From contig JAVDCA010000017.1 of NCBI GenBank assembly GCA_030848545.1, positions 1-64,000 of the forward strand: DNA of 64,000 nucleotides, given 5' to 3'. Position 1 is the first letter of the stretch, and each line of letters opens with the position of its first letter. The translations under genes were made by a program, and so were the position numbers. Below the pieces are notes generated by a model. It saw nothing but the letters and a program-made list of their open reading frames with translations. It did not search any database and had not been told where the DNA came from. Source of the stretch: Astrobacterium formosum. GTDB taxonomy: Bacteria; Pseudomonadota; Alphaproteobacteria; Rhizobiales; Xanthobacteraceae. This document shows positions 50,295 to 58,803 of this stretch, one piece after another.

Positions 50295-51194
50295 ATGAAT
50301 TCTTCCACCGGCGGCGGCGATGCCTACGACTCCGGAGCGGCAATGATGATGAAAGGCAAGGCCAAGCCGACCCGAGAGGAGGATCGGCACGTGGAGGCCG
50401 TGCTGCGCATGATCGACCTCGTCGAGTGTTTTCGGAAGAACCGGCCGGGCCTCTCGTTGACCGAACTCAGCGACATGACCGGATTGCAGAAGAGCCGCGT
50501 CCTGCGGCTGTGCGGCACTCTGATTCACAAGGGCTACCTGATCCGCAATGACGAAACCTTGCGGTACAGTCTCGGCTCCAAGTTCATGGTGTTGGGTCGC
50601 ATCTATGAGCAGACCAACAGCCTCGCCGCGCTGAGCCGCCCGATCATCAAGGAACTGGCCGGCCAGACCGGCGAGACGTCGTCCTTGTTCATCCTCCAGG
50701 GAATCCGGCGGCTGTGTCTGGTCCGAGAAGATGGCGACCAGCCGGTACGCCTCGCCAATGTGCAAGGTGACATCCTCGACCTGCATCGCGGCGTCGGCGG
50801 CAAGGTCCTGCTGGCATTCGCCGAAGACGACGAACGCGAGCGGCTGATGCGAGCGTTTGCCGACGATCCCTCCATCGCACTCTCCCGCGCCGACGCCAAT
50901 CGGCTCAGGGAGGAGCTCGAAGTGATTCGCCGCGACGGCCACACCCTCGCGCTCGAGGACGTCATCCCGGCGGTCGGATCGCTCGCCGCACCCGTGTTCG
51001 ACTACGCCGGACGGTGCTGCGCTTCCATCGCCGTCGCCGGCCCGATCCCACGTGTGTCGCCCGAGCGCAAACTGGTTCTGCTCGAGAGCCTGCTCGCTGC
51101 GACGGCGGAACTGTCGTCGCGCCTCGGTCATTCACCTGACGTCGACGGGCCGCGCGCCGAGCGGGTGGTGTCGCGACGCCGGCCGCCGCGCTGA
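50295..51194 (+). CDS. IclR-family transcriptional regulator
   Basis: The 299-residue regulator has a winged helix (about residues 30-95: AVLRMIDLVECFRKNRPGLSLTELSDMTGLQKSRVLRLCGTLI) and an IclR effector domain (about 105-275: LAGQTGETSSLFILQGIRRLCLVRED, GVGGKVLLAFAEDDERE, VAGPIPRV). IclR proteins bind small acids and act as tetramers on multi-half-site operators. The ATG at 50295 is preferred over an ATG at 50274 because GAGGCGGA precedes it. It is divergent from MmgE/PrpD and converges on dctM. It most likely controls the whole cassette through the two operator copies. Confidence 0.88.
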   Translation: MNSSTGGGDAYDSGAAMMMKGKAKPTREEDRHVEAVLRMIDLVECFRKNRPGLSLTELSDMTGLQKSRVLRLCGTLIHKGYLIRNDETLRYSLGSKFMVLGRIYEQTNSLAALSRPIIKELAGQTGETSSLFILQGIRRLCLVREDGDQPVRLANVQGDILDLHRGVGGKVLLAFAEDDERERLMRAFADDPSIALSRADANRLREELEVIRRDGHTLALEDVIPAVGSLAAPVFDYAGRCCASIAVAGPIPRVSPERKLVLLESLLAATAELSSRLGHSPDVDGPRAERVVSRRRPPR

Positions 51195-51211
51195 GACCGC
51201 CCGAGCCGGCC

Positions 51212-52495
51212 TCAGCCGCCGGTGAGGAACCTGAGCGGAACGAGCACGATCGACGGAAAGACCGTGATCAGGAGCAGTACCGCGAACTGCGCCAGAAGGA
51301 ACGGCATCACGCCGCCGACGACCTGTTCCATGCGCAGCCGGCTGACGCCCGCCGTCACGTTGAGGACCGAACCGACCGGCGGCGTGATCAGCCCGATGGT
51401 CACGTTGACCACCAATAGGACACCGAAATAGTACGGATCGATGCCCGCCACCTTGATGATCGGCATCAGGATCGGCGTCATGATCAGGATGATGGGCGCT
51501 GCATCCATCATCGTGCCGAGTACGATCAGCAGGGCCATGATGGCGAGCTTGAGCAGGGTCTCGCTGCCCAACAGCGGCTCCAGCAAGGCGGCGAATTGCG
51601 CCGGCACTTCGGCGATGGTGATCAGCCAGGCGGACACCATGGAGGCCGCCACCAGGAACATGATGATCGACGACGTCTGCGCCGCATTGAAGAAGACGAC
51701 GTAGAGCTGGCGTGCCGTCACTTCCCGATAGACGACCACCGCCACGAAGAGGGCGTAGACCGCAGCGACGACCGCCGCCTCGGTTGGCGTGAACCAGCCG
51801 AAACGCAGTCCGAACACGATGATGAACGGCAGTCCGAGCGCCCAGACGGCGTCAACGAACGCTTGCAGCGCCTGTCCCCACGTCGCCCGGGGCAACGGGG
51901 TGACGTTTTCGCGACGGGCGACTTGCGACCAGACGAGGGCGATCGCCGCCGCCAACATCAGCCCGGGCACTATGCCGGCGAGGAACAGCTTGCCAATGGA
52001 CAGGTTGGCGGCGACACCGAAGATCACGAACGGGATCGACGGCGGAATGATCGGCGCCGTCATGGCGGCCGAACAGATCAAGCCGGCCGCACGCGGCTTT
52101 TCGTGGCCGGCCTGCACCATCATGGGCAACAACAGCGTGGCGATCGCCGCCGTATCGGCAACCGCCGAGCCTGACAGCGAGGCCAGTATGACAGCAGCGA
52201 AGATGGCGACATAGCCGAGGCCGCCACGCACATGCCCGACCAGTGCCATCGCCAGATTGACGATGCGTCGGGACAGGCCGCCGGCGTTCATGACCTCGCC
52301 GGCGAGCATGAAGAACGGAATGGCGAGCAAAGGGAAACTATCCGCGCCTTCGATCGTGTACTGGGCGACGATGGTCGCCTCGAACACGTCCATGTGAATC
52401 ATCAGCAGGATGCCGCTCGCCAGCAGCGCGAAGGCGATCGGCACGCCGAGCGCGACGGCTCCGAGTAGCGAAGCCACGAACAGAAACATGGTCAT
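51212..52495 (-). CDS. dctM: TRAP transporter large permease DctM (system 3)
   Basis: This 427-residue membrane subunit has about 12 hydrophobic segments. DctM signatures are DSFPLLAIPFFMLAGEVMN, ILASLSGSAVADTAAIATLLLP, IIPPSIPFVIFGV and GLITPPVGSVLNV. It is the last gene of a P-Q-M operon read leftward and ends 17 bases from the iclR stop, so the two converge. The transporter probably imports the substrate of the neighbouring MmgE/PrpD enzyme. Confidence 0.93.
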   Translation of the reverse strand: MTMFLFVASLLGAVALGVPIAFALLASGILLMIHMDVFEATIVAQYTIEGADSFPLLAIPFFMLAGEVMNAGGLSRRIVNLAMALVGHVRGGLGYVAIFAAVILASLSGSAVADTAAIATLLLPMMVQAGHEKPRAAGLICSAAMTAPIIPPSIPFVIFGVAANLSIGKLFLAGIVPGLMLAAAIALVWSQVARRENVTPLPRATWGQALQAFVDAVWALGLPFIIVFGLRFGWFTPTEAAVVAAVYALFVAVVVYREVTARQLYVVFFNAAQTSSIIMFLVAASMVSAWLITIAEVPAQFAALLEPLLGSETLLKLAIMALLIVLGTMMDAAPIILIMTPILMPIIKVAGIDPYYFGVLLVVNVTIGLITPPVGSVLNVTAGVSRLRMEQVVGGVMPFLLAQFAVLLLITVFPSIVLVPLRFLTGG

Positions 52496-52540
52496 TGGTT
52501 CGCTCCCCCGAGACGGTGTGCGCTTTCGGATGTTCGGCCG

Positions 52541-53053
52541 TTAGACGTCGGATGGCGTGACCTCGGAGGTCACCTCCGCATCGGCGTCGAACCGGCCGGT
52601 GGCGTACCGGAAACCACGCGCCAACAGGATCAGCAGGGCGGCGACGCCGAAGGCCAGGCCGGCACCGTAGAACCATCCCATGGATAGATCCGACACCGGC
52701 GCCGTGATGTCCTTCGACACCATGAACTGGGTCCAACTGCCGAGAACGAAGACGACGACGCAGCCGAGCGTCACCAGGAATCCGGCGACGACGGCGGCCT
52801 TCTTCAACGGGCCGGGGAGCCGCGAGACCACGAGATCGGTGCCGAGATGGGTGTTGTTGCGCAGGGCGATCAAGGCGCCCATGAAAACCATCCACACGAA
52901 CACCCAGCGCGATAGTTCCTCGAAGAGAGTGATGCCGGAGCTGAAGAGGAAACGCAGCGCCACATTGGTGAAGACGAGCACCACCAGCAGGGCGAGGCTG
53001 CCGACGCAGAAGTGCGCCAGAAGCGAAAATGCGCGATCGACGATGCTTTTCAA
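52541..53053 (-). CDS. dctQ: TRAP transporter small permease DctQ (system 3)
   Basis: This is a 170-residue, four-helix subunit. Helices are visible at about residues 14-36, 46-66, 86-108 and 125-146. The DctQ element is ITLFEELSRWVFVWMVFMGALIALRN, followed by the HLGTDLVV segment. A charged C-terminus (DADAEVTSEVTPSDV) ends the protein. It is 71 bases after dctP and 45 before dctM, all on the same strand, which supports one operon. Sequence and length are normal. Confidence 0.88.
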   Translation of the reverse strand: MKSIVDRAFSLLAHFCVGSLALLVVLVFTNVALRFLFSSGITLFEELSRWVFVWMVFMGALIALRNNTHLGTDLVVSRLPGPLKKAAVVAGFLVTLGCVVVFVLGSWTQFMVSKDITAPVSDLSMGWFYGAGLAFGVAALLILLARGFRYATGRFDADAEVTSEVTPSDV

Positions 53054-53124
53054 GACAGGCTCTCCCGATCAGTGGCTTGCGCCCGGAGGATGTACGTTCT
53101 TCCGGGCGCCCGAACGAGATCGCA

Positions 53125-54147
53125 CTATTTCTTTTTGGCTCGCATCGCAGAGAGCTGATCCTCGACGCTCTTGATGAGATCGGGGCCGATGTCCTTGGCG
53201 AATTTCGCGACCACCGGTTTGGCGATCTCGCGCAACTTGGCGACTTCCGCCGCCGGAATCTGGTTCACTTCCATCTTGGACTTCAGAAACTCGAAGTCCT
53301 TTTCGGCCTTCTGGCGCGACATCTTGCGCTCGTGGGCGCTGCCTTCCTTTGCGGCGGCCATGATGATCGCCTGCTCGTCCGGATTCAACTTCTGCCAACT
53401 CTTGTTGCTCATGATGAAGGCCATCATGGTGTACATGTGCCGGCTGAGCGACAGGTACTTGTTGATCTCGTAGAACTTGGTGGCGGTGATGTTGTCGAAC
53501 GGATTGGTCGCGCCGTCGACCGCCTTCTGCTCCATGGCGGTGTAGAGCTCGGTGAACGCCAGCGGCAGCGCATTGGCGCCGGTGGCATTGATGAATTCAA
53601 CGTACATCGGCCATGGGATGACGCGCAGCTTGAGACCCTTGAGATCGTCGAGCGTCTTGACCGGACGCTTCGAGTTGTGGATGTGGCGGAATCCGAGCTC
53701 GGCGTAGGACAGGATCCGCAAACCTTTCGGAATGACTCGCTCTTTGAGCTTGTCGCCGACCGGCCCGTCGGCGACCGCATCCACTTCCTCGTAGGAATCG
53801 AACAGGAAGGGGATGTCGAAGACCATGTAGCCCTTGTCGTAGCCGGTCAGATTGCCCGTACCCAACAACGAGAAGTCGATGGTGCCAACCTGCATGGCGG
53901 TCAACGAACTGGTGTCCGTCCCCAGTTGTCCGCCATCGAACACCTTGACGATCATCTTGCCGCCGCTCTTGTCGCGAACGACGTCGGCGAAACGCTGCGC
54001 ACCCATGACTTGCGCGGACTCCCTCGCCGGCTGGAGAGCGAAGCGGAAATTGTGGGAGCGGATTTCTTCGGCGCCTGCCGAGGAAACACCGGCGAGCAGG
54101 CCGACGACGATTGCGGCCCGTGCGACGCTGGACAGCCTCATAGACAT
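53125..54147 (-). CDS. dctP: TRAP transporter solute-binding protein DctP (system 3)
   Basis: This is a 340-residue precursor with a signal peptide ending near SSAGA-EEIRSH. The binding domain shows FRFALQPARESAQVMGAQRFADVV, TAMQVGTIDFSLLGTG, IHNSKRPVKTLDDLKGLKLRV (with the ligand-carboxylate Arg) and YTAMEQKAVDGATNPFDNI. It leads the operon dctP-dctQ-dctM. The second operator copy lies about 195 bases upstream of its start, so it is likely under the IclR regulator of the cassette. The ligand is unknown; the partner enzyme points to a di- or tricarboxylate. Confidence 0.93.
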   Translation of the reverse strand: MSMRLSSVARAAIVVGLLAGVSSAGAEEIRSHNFRFALQPARESAQVMGAQRFADVVRDKSGGKMIVKVFDGGQLGTDTSSLTAMQVGTIDFSLLGTGNLTGYDKGYMVFDIPFLFDSYEEVDAVADGPVGDKLKERVIPKGLRILSYAELGFRHIHNSKRPVKTLDDLKGLKLRVIPWPMYVEFINATGANALPLAFTELYTAMEQKAVDGATNPFDNITATKFYEINKYLSLSRHMYTMMAFIMSNKSWQKLNPDEQAIIMAAAKEGSAHERKMSRQKAEKDFEFLKSKMEVNQIPAAEVAKLREIAKPVVAKFAKDIGPDLIKSVEDQLSAMRAKKK

Positions 54148-54642
54148 TCTTCGATCCCCTGACTGTTGATGCGGTTCACGTTCGTCGCATCGTCCGACGA
54201 CGTGAGCGCAGATTCGCCGATGGCGATTCGTGTACTCGGGGGTAACGGCTGAGAATGGTTCGGCGGGCGGAGCCCGGTCGCGATCGCGTCCTTCTTGAAC
54301 TCCGTCCCACCAACCACCTGGATGAGGGCACTACGATGAGTTCTGTCAGATAGAATTAACTTCTAAATATTGAACCTCAATGGCGCTGATGTCAACCGCG
54401 GCGGAATTGAAGTCGAACTCCGCAGCATCGGTACCAGGGCCGGCGCGCGTTTTGCCGGATGAGTCCCAGGCTCGCCCGGCGAGAGATTCTTAACCAAGCT
54501 CCCCTACGGTCGCATGTCGGTGTCTTGGAGCGTTTTCGGGCGAGGTGGACACCGCTTCGCCGAAGAAACGCCGCCGCGTCGCCTGGGCGGCGCATGGGTC
54601 AACCACCCATGCCACGCTCGGCCGATGCCGGAAGGTCGGGTC
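54148..54642. other. Gene-free stretch between the TRAP cassette and the tadD-like gene
   Basis: Apart from the operator at 54341-54365 and an AT-rich part around 54350-54380, no gene, hairpin or repeat is convincing here. It should hold the promoter of the leftward TRAP operon, the right-hand end of the cassette and the start region of the tadD-like gene. Confidence 0.45.
54341..54365. promoter_or_regulatory. Three-half-site operator, copy 2 (upstream of the TRAP operon)
   Basis: TTCTG-N5-TAGAA-N5-TTCTA over 25 bases matches copy 1 with one half-site change and the same spacing; the flanks TTAAC and AAATATTGAAC also resemble copy 1. It points to shared control of the TRAP genes and the MmgE/PrpD-IclR pair. 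Confidence 0.72.
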
Positions 54643-55239
54643 ATGGGTGTTGGCGTAATGCGTAGCGCGGTTCTTGCCTCGGCATGCCTGCTGTGGCTGA
54701 CCGCGTGCGAGACGACATCCACCAGGCTGCCCGACATCCTGGCCGGCAACCCGCCGGCGCCGTCCGTCGCCGCCAACGATATGGCGGGCCTGGAGACGAC
54801 CGGCACCATCCCGACTCCGCAGCCCGATTACGGCCCCAAGGGCGCCCCGCCGATCCTCGGGATCGACCCCAACGACGACCTGAGCGTTGCCAAGCAGCAG
54901 TTCCGCCTGGAAAACTACGGCATTGCCGAACGATATTTCCGTCGCGCCGTCGAAGCGGGTCCGAACGATGCCGAAGCCTGGCTCGGCCTTGCGGCTTCCT
55001 ACGACCGGCTCAAGCGTTTCGACCTCGCCGACCGCGCCTATGAACAACTCGCCAGGCTCGTCGGCCGCACCCCGGAAGTCCTGAACAACCAGGGTTTTTC
55101 CTTCATCCTGCGCGGCGACTACGCACGCGCGCGCGAAATTCTTCTCGCCGCCCGGGCGAAGGATCCCGCCAACCCCTATATCAAGAACAATCTCGAACTG
55201 CTCGAGAAGAGCGCCCGCACCCGCAAGGCCGTCCGCTGA
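54643..55239 (+). CDS. TadD-like TPR lipoprotein
   Basis: The 198-residue protein has a lipobox (LLWLTACETT) and then tetratricopeptide repeats: LSVAKQQFRLENYGIAERYFRRAVEAGPNDAEAWLGLAASYDRL and EVLNNQGFSFILRGDYARAREILLAARAKDPANPYIKNNLELL. TadD is the outer-membrane lipoprotein that helps the tad secretin assemble, and it normally follows tadC. The start at 54643 has an AAGG nine bases ahead; upstream in-frame starts are less likely. Its separation from tadC by the TRAP cassette supports insertion. Another lipoprotein with a similar fold is possible. Confidence 0.8.
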   Translation: MGVGVMRSAVLASACLLWLTACETTSTRLPDILAGNPPAPSVAANDMAGLETTGTIPTPQPDYGPKGAPPILGIDPNDDLSVAKQQFRLENYGIAERYFRRAVEAGPNDAEAWLGLAASYDRLKRFDLADRAYEQLARLVGRTPEVLNNQGFSFILRGDYARAREILLAARAKDPANPYIKNNLELLEKSARTRKAVR

Positions 55240-55336
55240 CCTTTGAGTCCGCGAGGAGCCGCCCCGGTGTCGGGAATGGGAGCGACAGAAGAGCGCGCCC
55301 CGGACACGGGCGCCCGACCGAGGACGACGAGGCCGC

Positions 55337-55810
55337 ATGCTCGAGGACATCAAACGTTTCTTTTCCGACCTTGTCGACGACGGCAAGGAACAGGCTCAAT
55401 TCTGCGACAACGACTACCGGCTCGCCGCCGCTGCCCTGATGGTCCACGTCGCCACCCTGGACGGCGCCCTGTCGGACGCCGAGCGTGGGCGCCTCATCGA
55501 CCTCGTCAAGGCACGCTTCGAGCTCGACGACGAAAAGGCCGACGAACTGGTGACGGCCGCCCAGGCCGCCGATCGCGAGGCGGTCGATTTCTTCCGCTTC
55601 ACCAGCATCCTGATGCGCAGCCTCGACGAGGCCGGCCGCCAGCGCATCATCGAGATGATGTGGGAGATGGCACTCAGCGACGGCGCCGTGAGCGAGTTCG
55701 AGGACAACGCCATCTGGCGCATCGCCGATCTCCTGGCGGTGTCCGGAGCGCAACGGATCGGCCTTCGCCAACGCGTCGCCAGCCGGCTCGTGGCCGCCGG
55801 CGAGGCGTGA
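55337..55810 (+). CDS. TerB-like (tellurite resistance domain) protein
   Basis: The 157-residue all-helical protein matches the TerB/DjlA-N-terminal fold: LAAAALMVHVATLDGALSDAERGRLIDLVKARFELDD at the start of the domain and MMWEMALSDGAVSEFEDNAIWRIADLL in the second half. The repeated acidic DG-x-S-D/E pattern suggests a metal site. Single TerB-like proteins without other ter genes are widespread, and tellurite resistance should not be assumed. It lies 97 bases after the tadD-like gene and may be in the same transcript. Confidence 0.83.
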   Translation: MLEDIKRFFSDLVDDGKEQAQFCDNDYRLAAAALMVHVATLDGALSDAERGRLIDLVKARFELDDEKADELVTAAQAADREAVDFFRFTSILMRSLDEAGRQRIIEMMWEMALSDGAVSEFEDNAIWRIADLLAVSGAQRIGLRQRVASRLVAAGEA

Positions 55811-55929
55811 CGGCGTCGGCCCCATTCTTGCTAGAATGCAACGGCATGGAAGCCGTGCCGGACTGGCGCTTGTCATCGCCACCGAACCGGGGTCCACTCG
55901 AACGCAACAAGGACCACACCCCCAAGGCC

Positions 55930-56709
55930 ATGCTTCAGATCGTGTCGTCCCCGCCCGCAAAGCCGCTCCTGATGGTCCTCCATCAGGAAAACTCTACCTG
56001 CGGCCGGGTGGGCCAGCACTTCGCGGCCCGCGGCATCGCGCTCGACATCCGCCGGCCGTGCCTCGGCGATCCGTTGCCCGAATCACTTCACGACCATGCC
56101 GGTGCGGTGATTTTCGGCGGCCCCATGAGCGCCAACGACTGCATCGAGGCAATCCGCCGCGAGACCGATTGGATCGCCGTGCCGCTGTCCGAGAATAAGC
56201 CGTTCCTCGGCATCTGCCTCGGTGCCCAGATGCTCGCCCGCCATCTCGGCGCCCGCGTGGCTCCCCATCCCGACGGCATGGCCGAGGTTGGTTATTATCC
56301 GATCCGTGCGACGGCCATCGGCCGCGCCATGGTGCCGGTGTGGCCGAGCCACGTCTACCAATGGCATCGCGAGGGTTTCGACCTGCCCGCCGATGGCGAA
56401 CTACTGGCTGAAGGCGACATGTTCCCGGTACAGGCCTTCCGGCTCGGTGCCGCTTACGCGCTGCAGTTCCACGGCGAGGTCACCCACCTGATGATGTGCC
56501 GCTGGACCACCCGCGGCCATGAACGCACGCTGATGCCCGGCGCCAAGCGGCGCGCGGAGCACTTCGCCGACCGGCCCGTCTATGACCCGGCCGTCCGGCG
56601 ATGGTTCGCCGAGTTCCTCGACCGCTGGATCGAGGGTCGGCCGGCGGCCAGCCAGCAGGGCCACGGCCGGCTGCCGGCCCTCACGCAGGCTGCCGCCGCG
56701 GCGACCTGA
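55930..56709 (+). CDS. Class I glutamine amidotransferase family protein
   Basis: This stand-alone 259-residue GATase domain has the full triad: Cys96 (FLGICLGAQML), His181 and Glu183 (LQFHGEVTH). The AVIFGGPMSAND segment and HREGFDLPADGELLA (oxyanion and substrate side) fit GMP-synthase-like GATases that act without a fused synthetase, such as gamma-glutamyl hydrolases of polyamine or opine breakdown. The frame extends upstream and an ATG at 55846 is possible; the chosen ATG fits the usual domain start (PPAKPLLMVLHQENSTCG). The substrate is unknown. Confidence 0.85.
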   Translation: MLQIVSSPPAKPLLMVLHQENSTCGRVGQHFAARGIALDIRRPCLGDPLPESLHDHAGAVIFGGPMSANDCIEAIRRETDWIAVPLSENKPFLGICLGAQMLARHLGARVAPHPDGMAEVGYYPIRATAIGRAMVPVWPSHVYQWHREGFDLPADGELLAEGDMFPVQAFRLGAAYALQFHGEVTHLMMCRWTTRGHERTLMPGAKRRAEHFADRPVYDPAVRRWFAEFLDRWIEGRPAASQQGHGRLPALTQAAAAAT

Positions 56710-56751
56710 AGTGCGGCGCCGCCAGGGCGCGGCGTCGACCAGCCTGCCGGG

Positions 56752-57012
56752 TCAAACCAAATGGCGCAGGACCACGACGCCGGCCAACAGCAGCACCACC
56801 GCCACCACCCAGCCGCCGACGAGCCACAGGAATACGGCCGGCCCCATGTGGACGGCCGCGAAGCGCCACGAGGGCGGGCGCGGCCGGAGTCTCGTTCCGG
56901 CATGGTTTGCGGCGTTGACTTGCCCATCTTGCCCGAATGACCGGCCGTCCGCCGGCACACGGCCGAAGGACTTCCTTTTCAGGGAAGAGACGGCGACATC
57001 ACGCGGCGCCAT
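56752..57012 (-). CDS. Possible small membrane protein (weak gene call)
   Basis: An 86-residue frame ends with one clear membrane helix (MGPAVFLWLVGGWVVAVVLLLAGVVVL) preceded by a polar, basic stretch. AAGGCTA lies nine bases before the ATG. I recognise no family. The helix could be a chance product of GC-rich sequence, so the call is tentative. The other bases of 56710-57294 are AT-rich toward the right and hold the promoter of bfd. Confidence 0.35.
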   Translation of the reverse strand: MAPRDVAVSSLKRKSFGRVPADGRSFGQDGQVNAANHAGTRLRPRPPSWRFAAVHMGPAVFLWLVGGWVVAVVLLLAGVVVLRHLV

Positions 57013-57198
57013 GACATGTAGCCTTGACTTGCAGCCTTGCTGTCGGACTTGCCCCGCAGGGCTGTGGTCCAGCCCCACCGACCGCATTCTTGGTCGGATT
57101 TATTGGATGTCAATTCACCAATACTTAGTTTAGAGCGTTTACAAGCTATCCTGTTGCTGTATGCGTCAGACGCAGCGCTGCCAAGCGGCACGCAATGC

Positions 57199-57212
57199 TT
57201 GATTAAAATCAA
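57199..57212. promoter_or_regulatory. FNR/FixK-type binding site upstream of bfd-bfr
   Basis: TTGAT-TAAA-ATCAA is a perfect copy of the FNR/FixK/Anr consensus TTGAT-N4-ATCAA. It ends 82 bases before the bfd start. With the activator centred near -41 the transcript would begin at about 57247. A TTTAGAGCGTTTACA at 57128 faintly recalls an iron-response (Irr) box but is too weak to call. Confidence 0.65.
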
Positions 57213-57294
57213 TATAATGTATGTTTTTCTTTTGCACTCTCGTCAAAGGTGCAGTATCGAGGCGCCTAGACCACTCGATTGAGCCGCTGGCCCG

Positions 57295-57507
57295 ATGATC
57301 GTCTGTTCGTGCAACGTCCTGTCCGCCGATCAAGTCCGTGACGCCTGCGCCACAACGGCGCCGCGTACACCCGGGCAGGTCTATGGGTGCCTGGGCTGCA
57401 GCCCCCAGTGCGGCCGTTGCGCCCGCACCATCCGGCAGATCATGGACGAGGCACTGGCCTGCGCGTCTTCCTGCCCATGCTGCCCGCACGGCCGCGCTTC
57501 CGAGTGA
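57295..57507 (+). CDS. bfd: Bacterioferritin-associated ferredoxin (Bfd-like)
   Basis: Bfd is a [2Fe-2S] protein that reduces iron stored in bacterioferritin so it can be released. The 70-residue protein has the BFD ligands Cys4, Cys6 (IVCSCN), Cys39 and Cys42 (SPQCGRC), plus VYGCLGC just before. The C-terminal CASSCPCCP adds three more cysteines, not usual for the family. It lies 192 bases before bfr on the same strand, and the two are probably co-transcribed. Confidence 0.88.
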   Translation: MIVCSCNVLSADQVRDACATTAPRTPGQVYGCLGCSPQCGRCARTIRQIMDEALACASSCPCCPHGRASE

Positions 57508-57699
57508 TGTGATTCGCTCCCGTGTGCCGGCAGTCCGGCGATCTCCTTCGTGATCTCCCATGAGACCTAGGCGCTGACCGCTGCGGCGTTCCGCATCATG
57601 CGAACGCCTTGCACTTGCGTCGCAGGCAAGAACGGTTCTTATCTGGAGCCGCCACCGCGACCACGGACGGCGGAAATGGACCAGATGGGAGTGAGACTG

Positions 57700-58182
57700 A
57701 TGAAGGGCGACGCCAAAGTCATCGAGTACCTCAACAAGGGATTGCGGTCGGAGATGACGGCCGTCAACCAGTATTGGATCCATTATCGAATGCTGGAAAA
57801 CTGGGGCTATCTCGATCTCGCCAAGAAGTGGCGCAAGGAATCCATTGAAGAAATGGTGCACGCGGACAAGTTCGTGCAGCGCATCATCTTTCTCGACGGT
57901 TTTCCGAACATGCAGGTGCTCGATCCGTTGCATATCGGCCAGAACGTCAAAGAAGTCCTGGAGGCGGATCTCGGCGCCGAAGTGGGGGCGCGCGCCCTCT
58001 ACCAGGAGGCGGCGACCTACTGCCATGAGGTCAAAGATTATCCGAGCCGGGAACTGTTCGAAGAACTCATGAAGGACGAGGAAGGCCATATCGACTTCCT
58101 CGAGACCCAGCTCGACCTGGTCGCCAAGCTCGGCCTGGAACTCTACGCCCAGCACCACATCGGCGAACTGGACGAGGACTGA
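57700..58182 (+). CDS. bfr: Bacterioferritin
   Basis: Bacterioferritin forms a 24-subunit shell that oxidises and stores iron. The 160-residue protein keeps all ferroxidase ligands: Glu18, Glu51, His54, Glu94, Glu127 and His130, and the haem-binding Met52 ([12 protein letters not shown]). The first residues [19 protein letters not shown] match the family start, and GGGAG lies nine bases before the ATG at 57700. An ATG at 57676 in the same frame is less likely. The length equals that of typical bacterioferritins. It follows bfd. Confidence 0.94.
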   Translation: MKGDAKVIEYLNKGLRSEMTAVNQYWIHYRMLENWGYLDLAKKWRKESIEEMVHADKFVQRIIFLDGFPNMQVLDPLHIGQNVKEVLEADLGAEVGARALYQEAATYCHEVKDYPSRELFEELMKDEEGHIDFLETQLDLVAKLGLELYAQHHIGELDED

Positions 58183-58803
58183 AAAACGCGGCTTTGCCGC
58201 CTGCGTCCATGTGCTCGACGCGCGGCAATCCGGCACTCTGGCCCCGCCCTGACCCCGCCCCGGTCCCGGCGCGGGGTCAGATCGCCCGTATCGAGCGCCT
58301 TTACATTTCTTTACCCTGGAGAGAAGCGCTCGAAACCGACGAACTCCACCATGGCGGCCGTAACCGAGCCGGCCGTCCAGGAGTTCGCCCATGAACGCCC
58401 CTTATCCCAACGCTCCCCGCCCCGTCGCGAGCGCGCCCGTACGGGCGTCGCCCGGCCGTTATGGCCGCTTCGGCGATCTGCCCGATCGCCGCGGCGAAGC
58501 GTTCGACATCTTCACCACCATCTTCATTCGCCCCGCCCTGGAACTGAGATCCCCGGCCCGCCGCCTGGTCGGCGCCCTGGCGGACGCCGGCGGCCGCATG
58601 GTTGCCACACGTTGCCGCCAGGATGCCGCCGGCCGGCGCCATTGACGCCATGGCCCCGTCCCGCCGCACCGCTTCGAAACGCAATGCCCCAACTTCACCG
58701 GCGACTGTGGCGCTACGGCGCTTGTTCCAGCGGGGCGGACTGCTAGCGTGTCGCCGGGCGGAACCGCGTCGCCGCCCACCGGCCGTCCGCGAAAGACTGA
58801 CGT
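58183..58803. other. Region between bfr and the efflux operon
   Basis: A 10-bp perfect inverted repeat with a 12-base loop (CTGACCCCGC at 58249-58258, GCGGGGTCAG at 58271-58280) follows bfr and may act as its terminator, though no T-run follows. One small reading frame (58391-58645) is annotated separately. I see no other gene or regulator site. Confidence 0.5.
58391..58645 (+). CDS. Small protein of unknown function (uncertain)
   Basis: An 84-residue frame with AGGAG eight bases before its ATG. The sequence is basic and Pro/Ala/Arg-rich, with one more ordered part (GEAFDIFTTIFIRPALELRSPARRL). I do not recognise a family, and a chance frame in GC-rich DNA cannot be excluded. It lies between bfr and the efflux operon on the same strand. 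Confidence 0.4.
   Translation: MNAPYPNAPRPVASAPVRASPGRYGRFGDLPDRRGEAFDIFTTIFIRPALELRSPARRLVGALADAGGRMVATRCRQDAAGRRH

Noticed and set aside
57128-57142. Irr/ICE-type iron box upstream of bfd
   Set aside because: TTTAGAGCGTTTACA is only a partial match with poor symmetry, while the FNR/FixK site nearby is exact.
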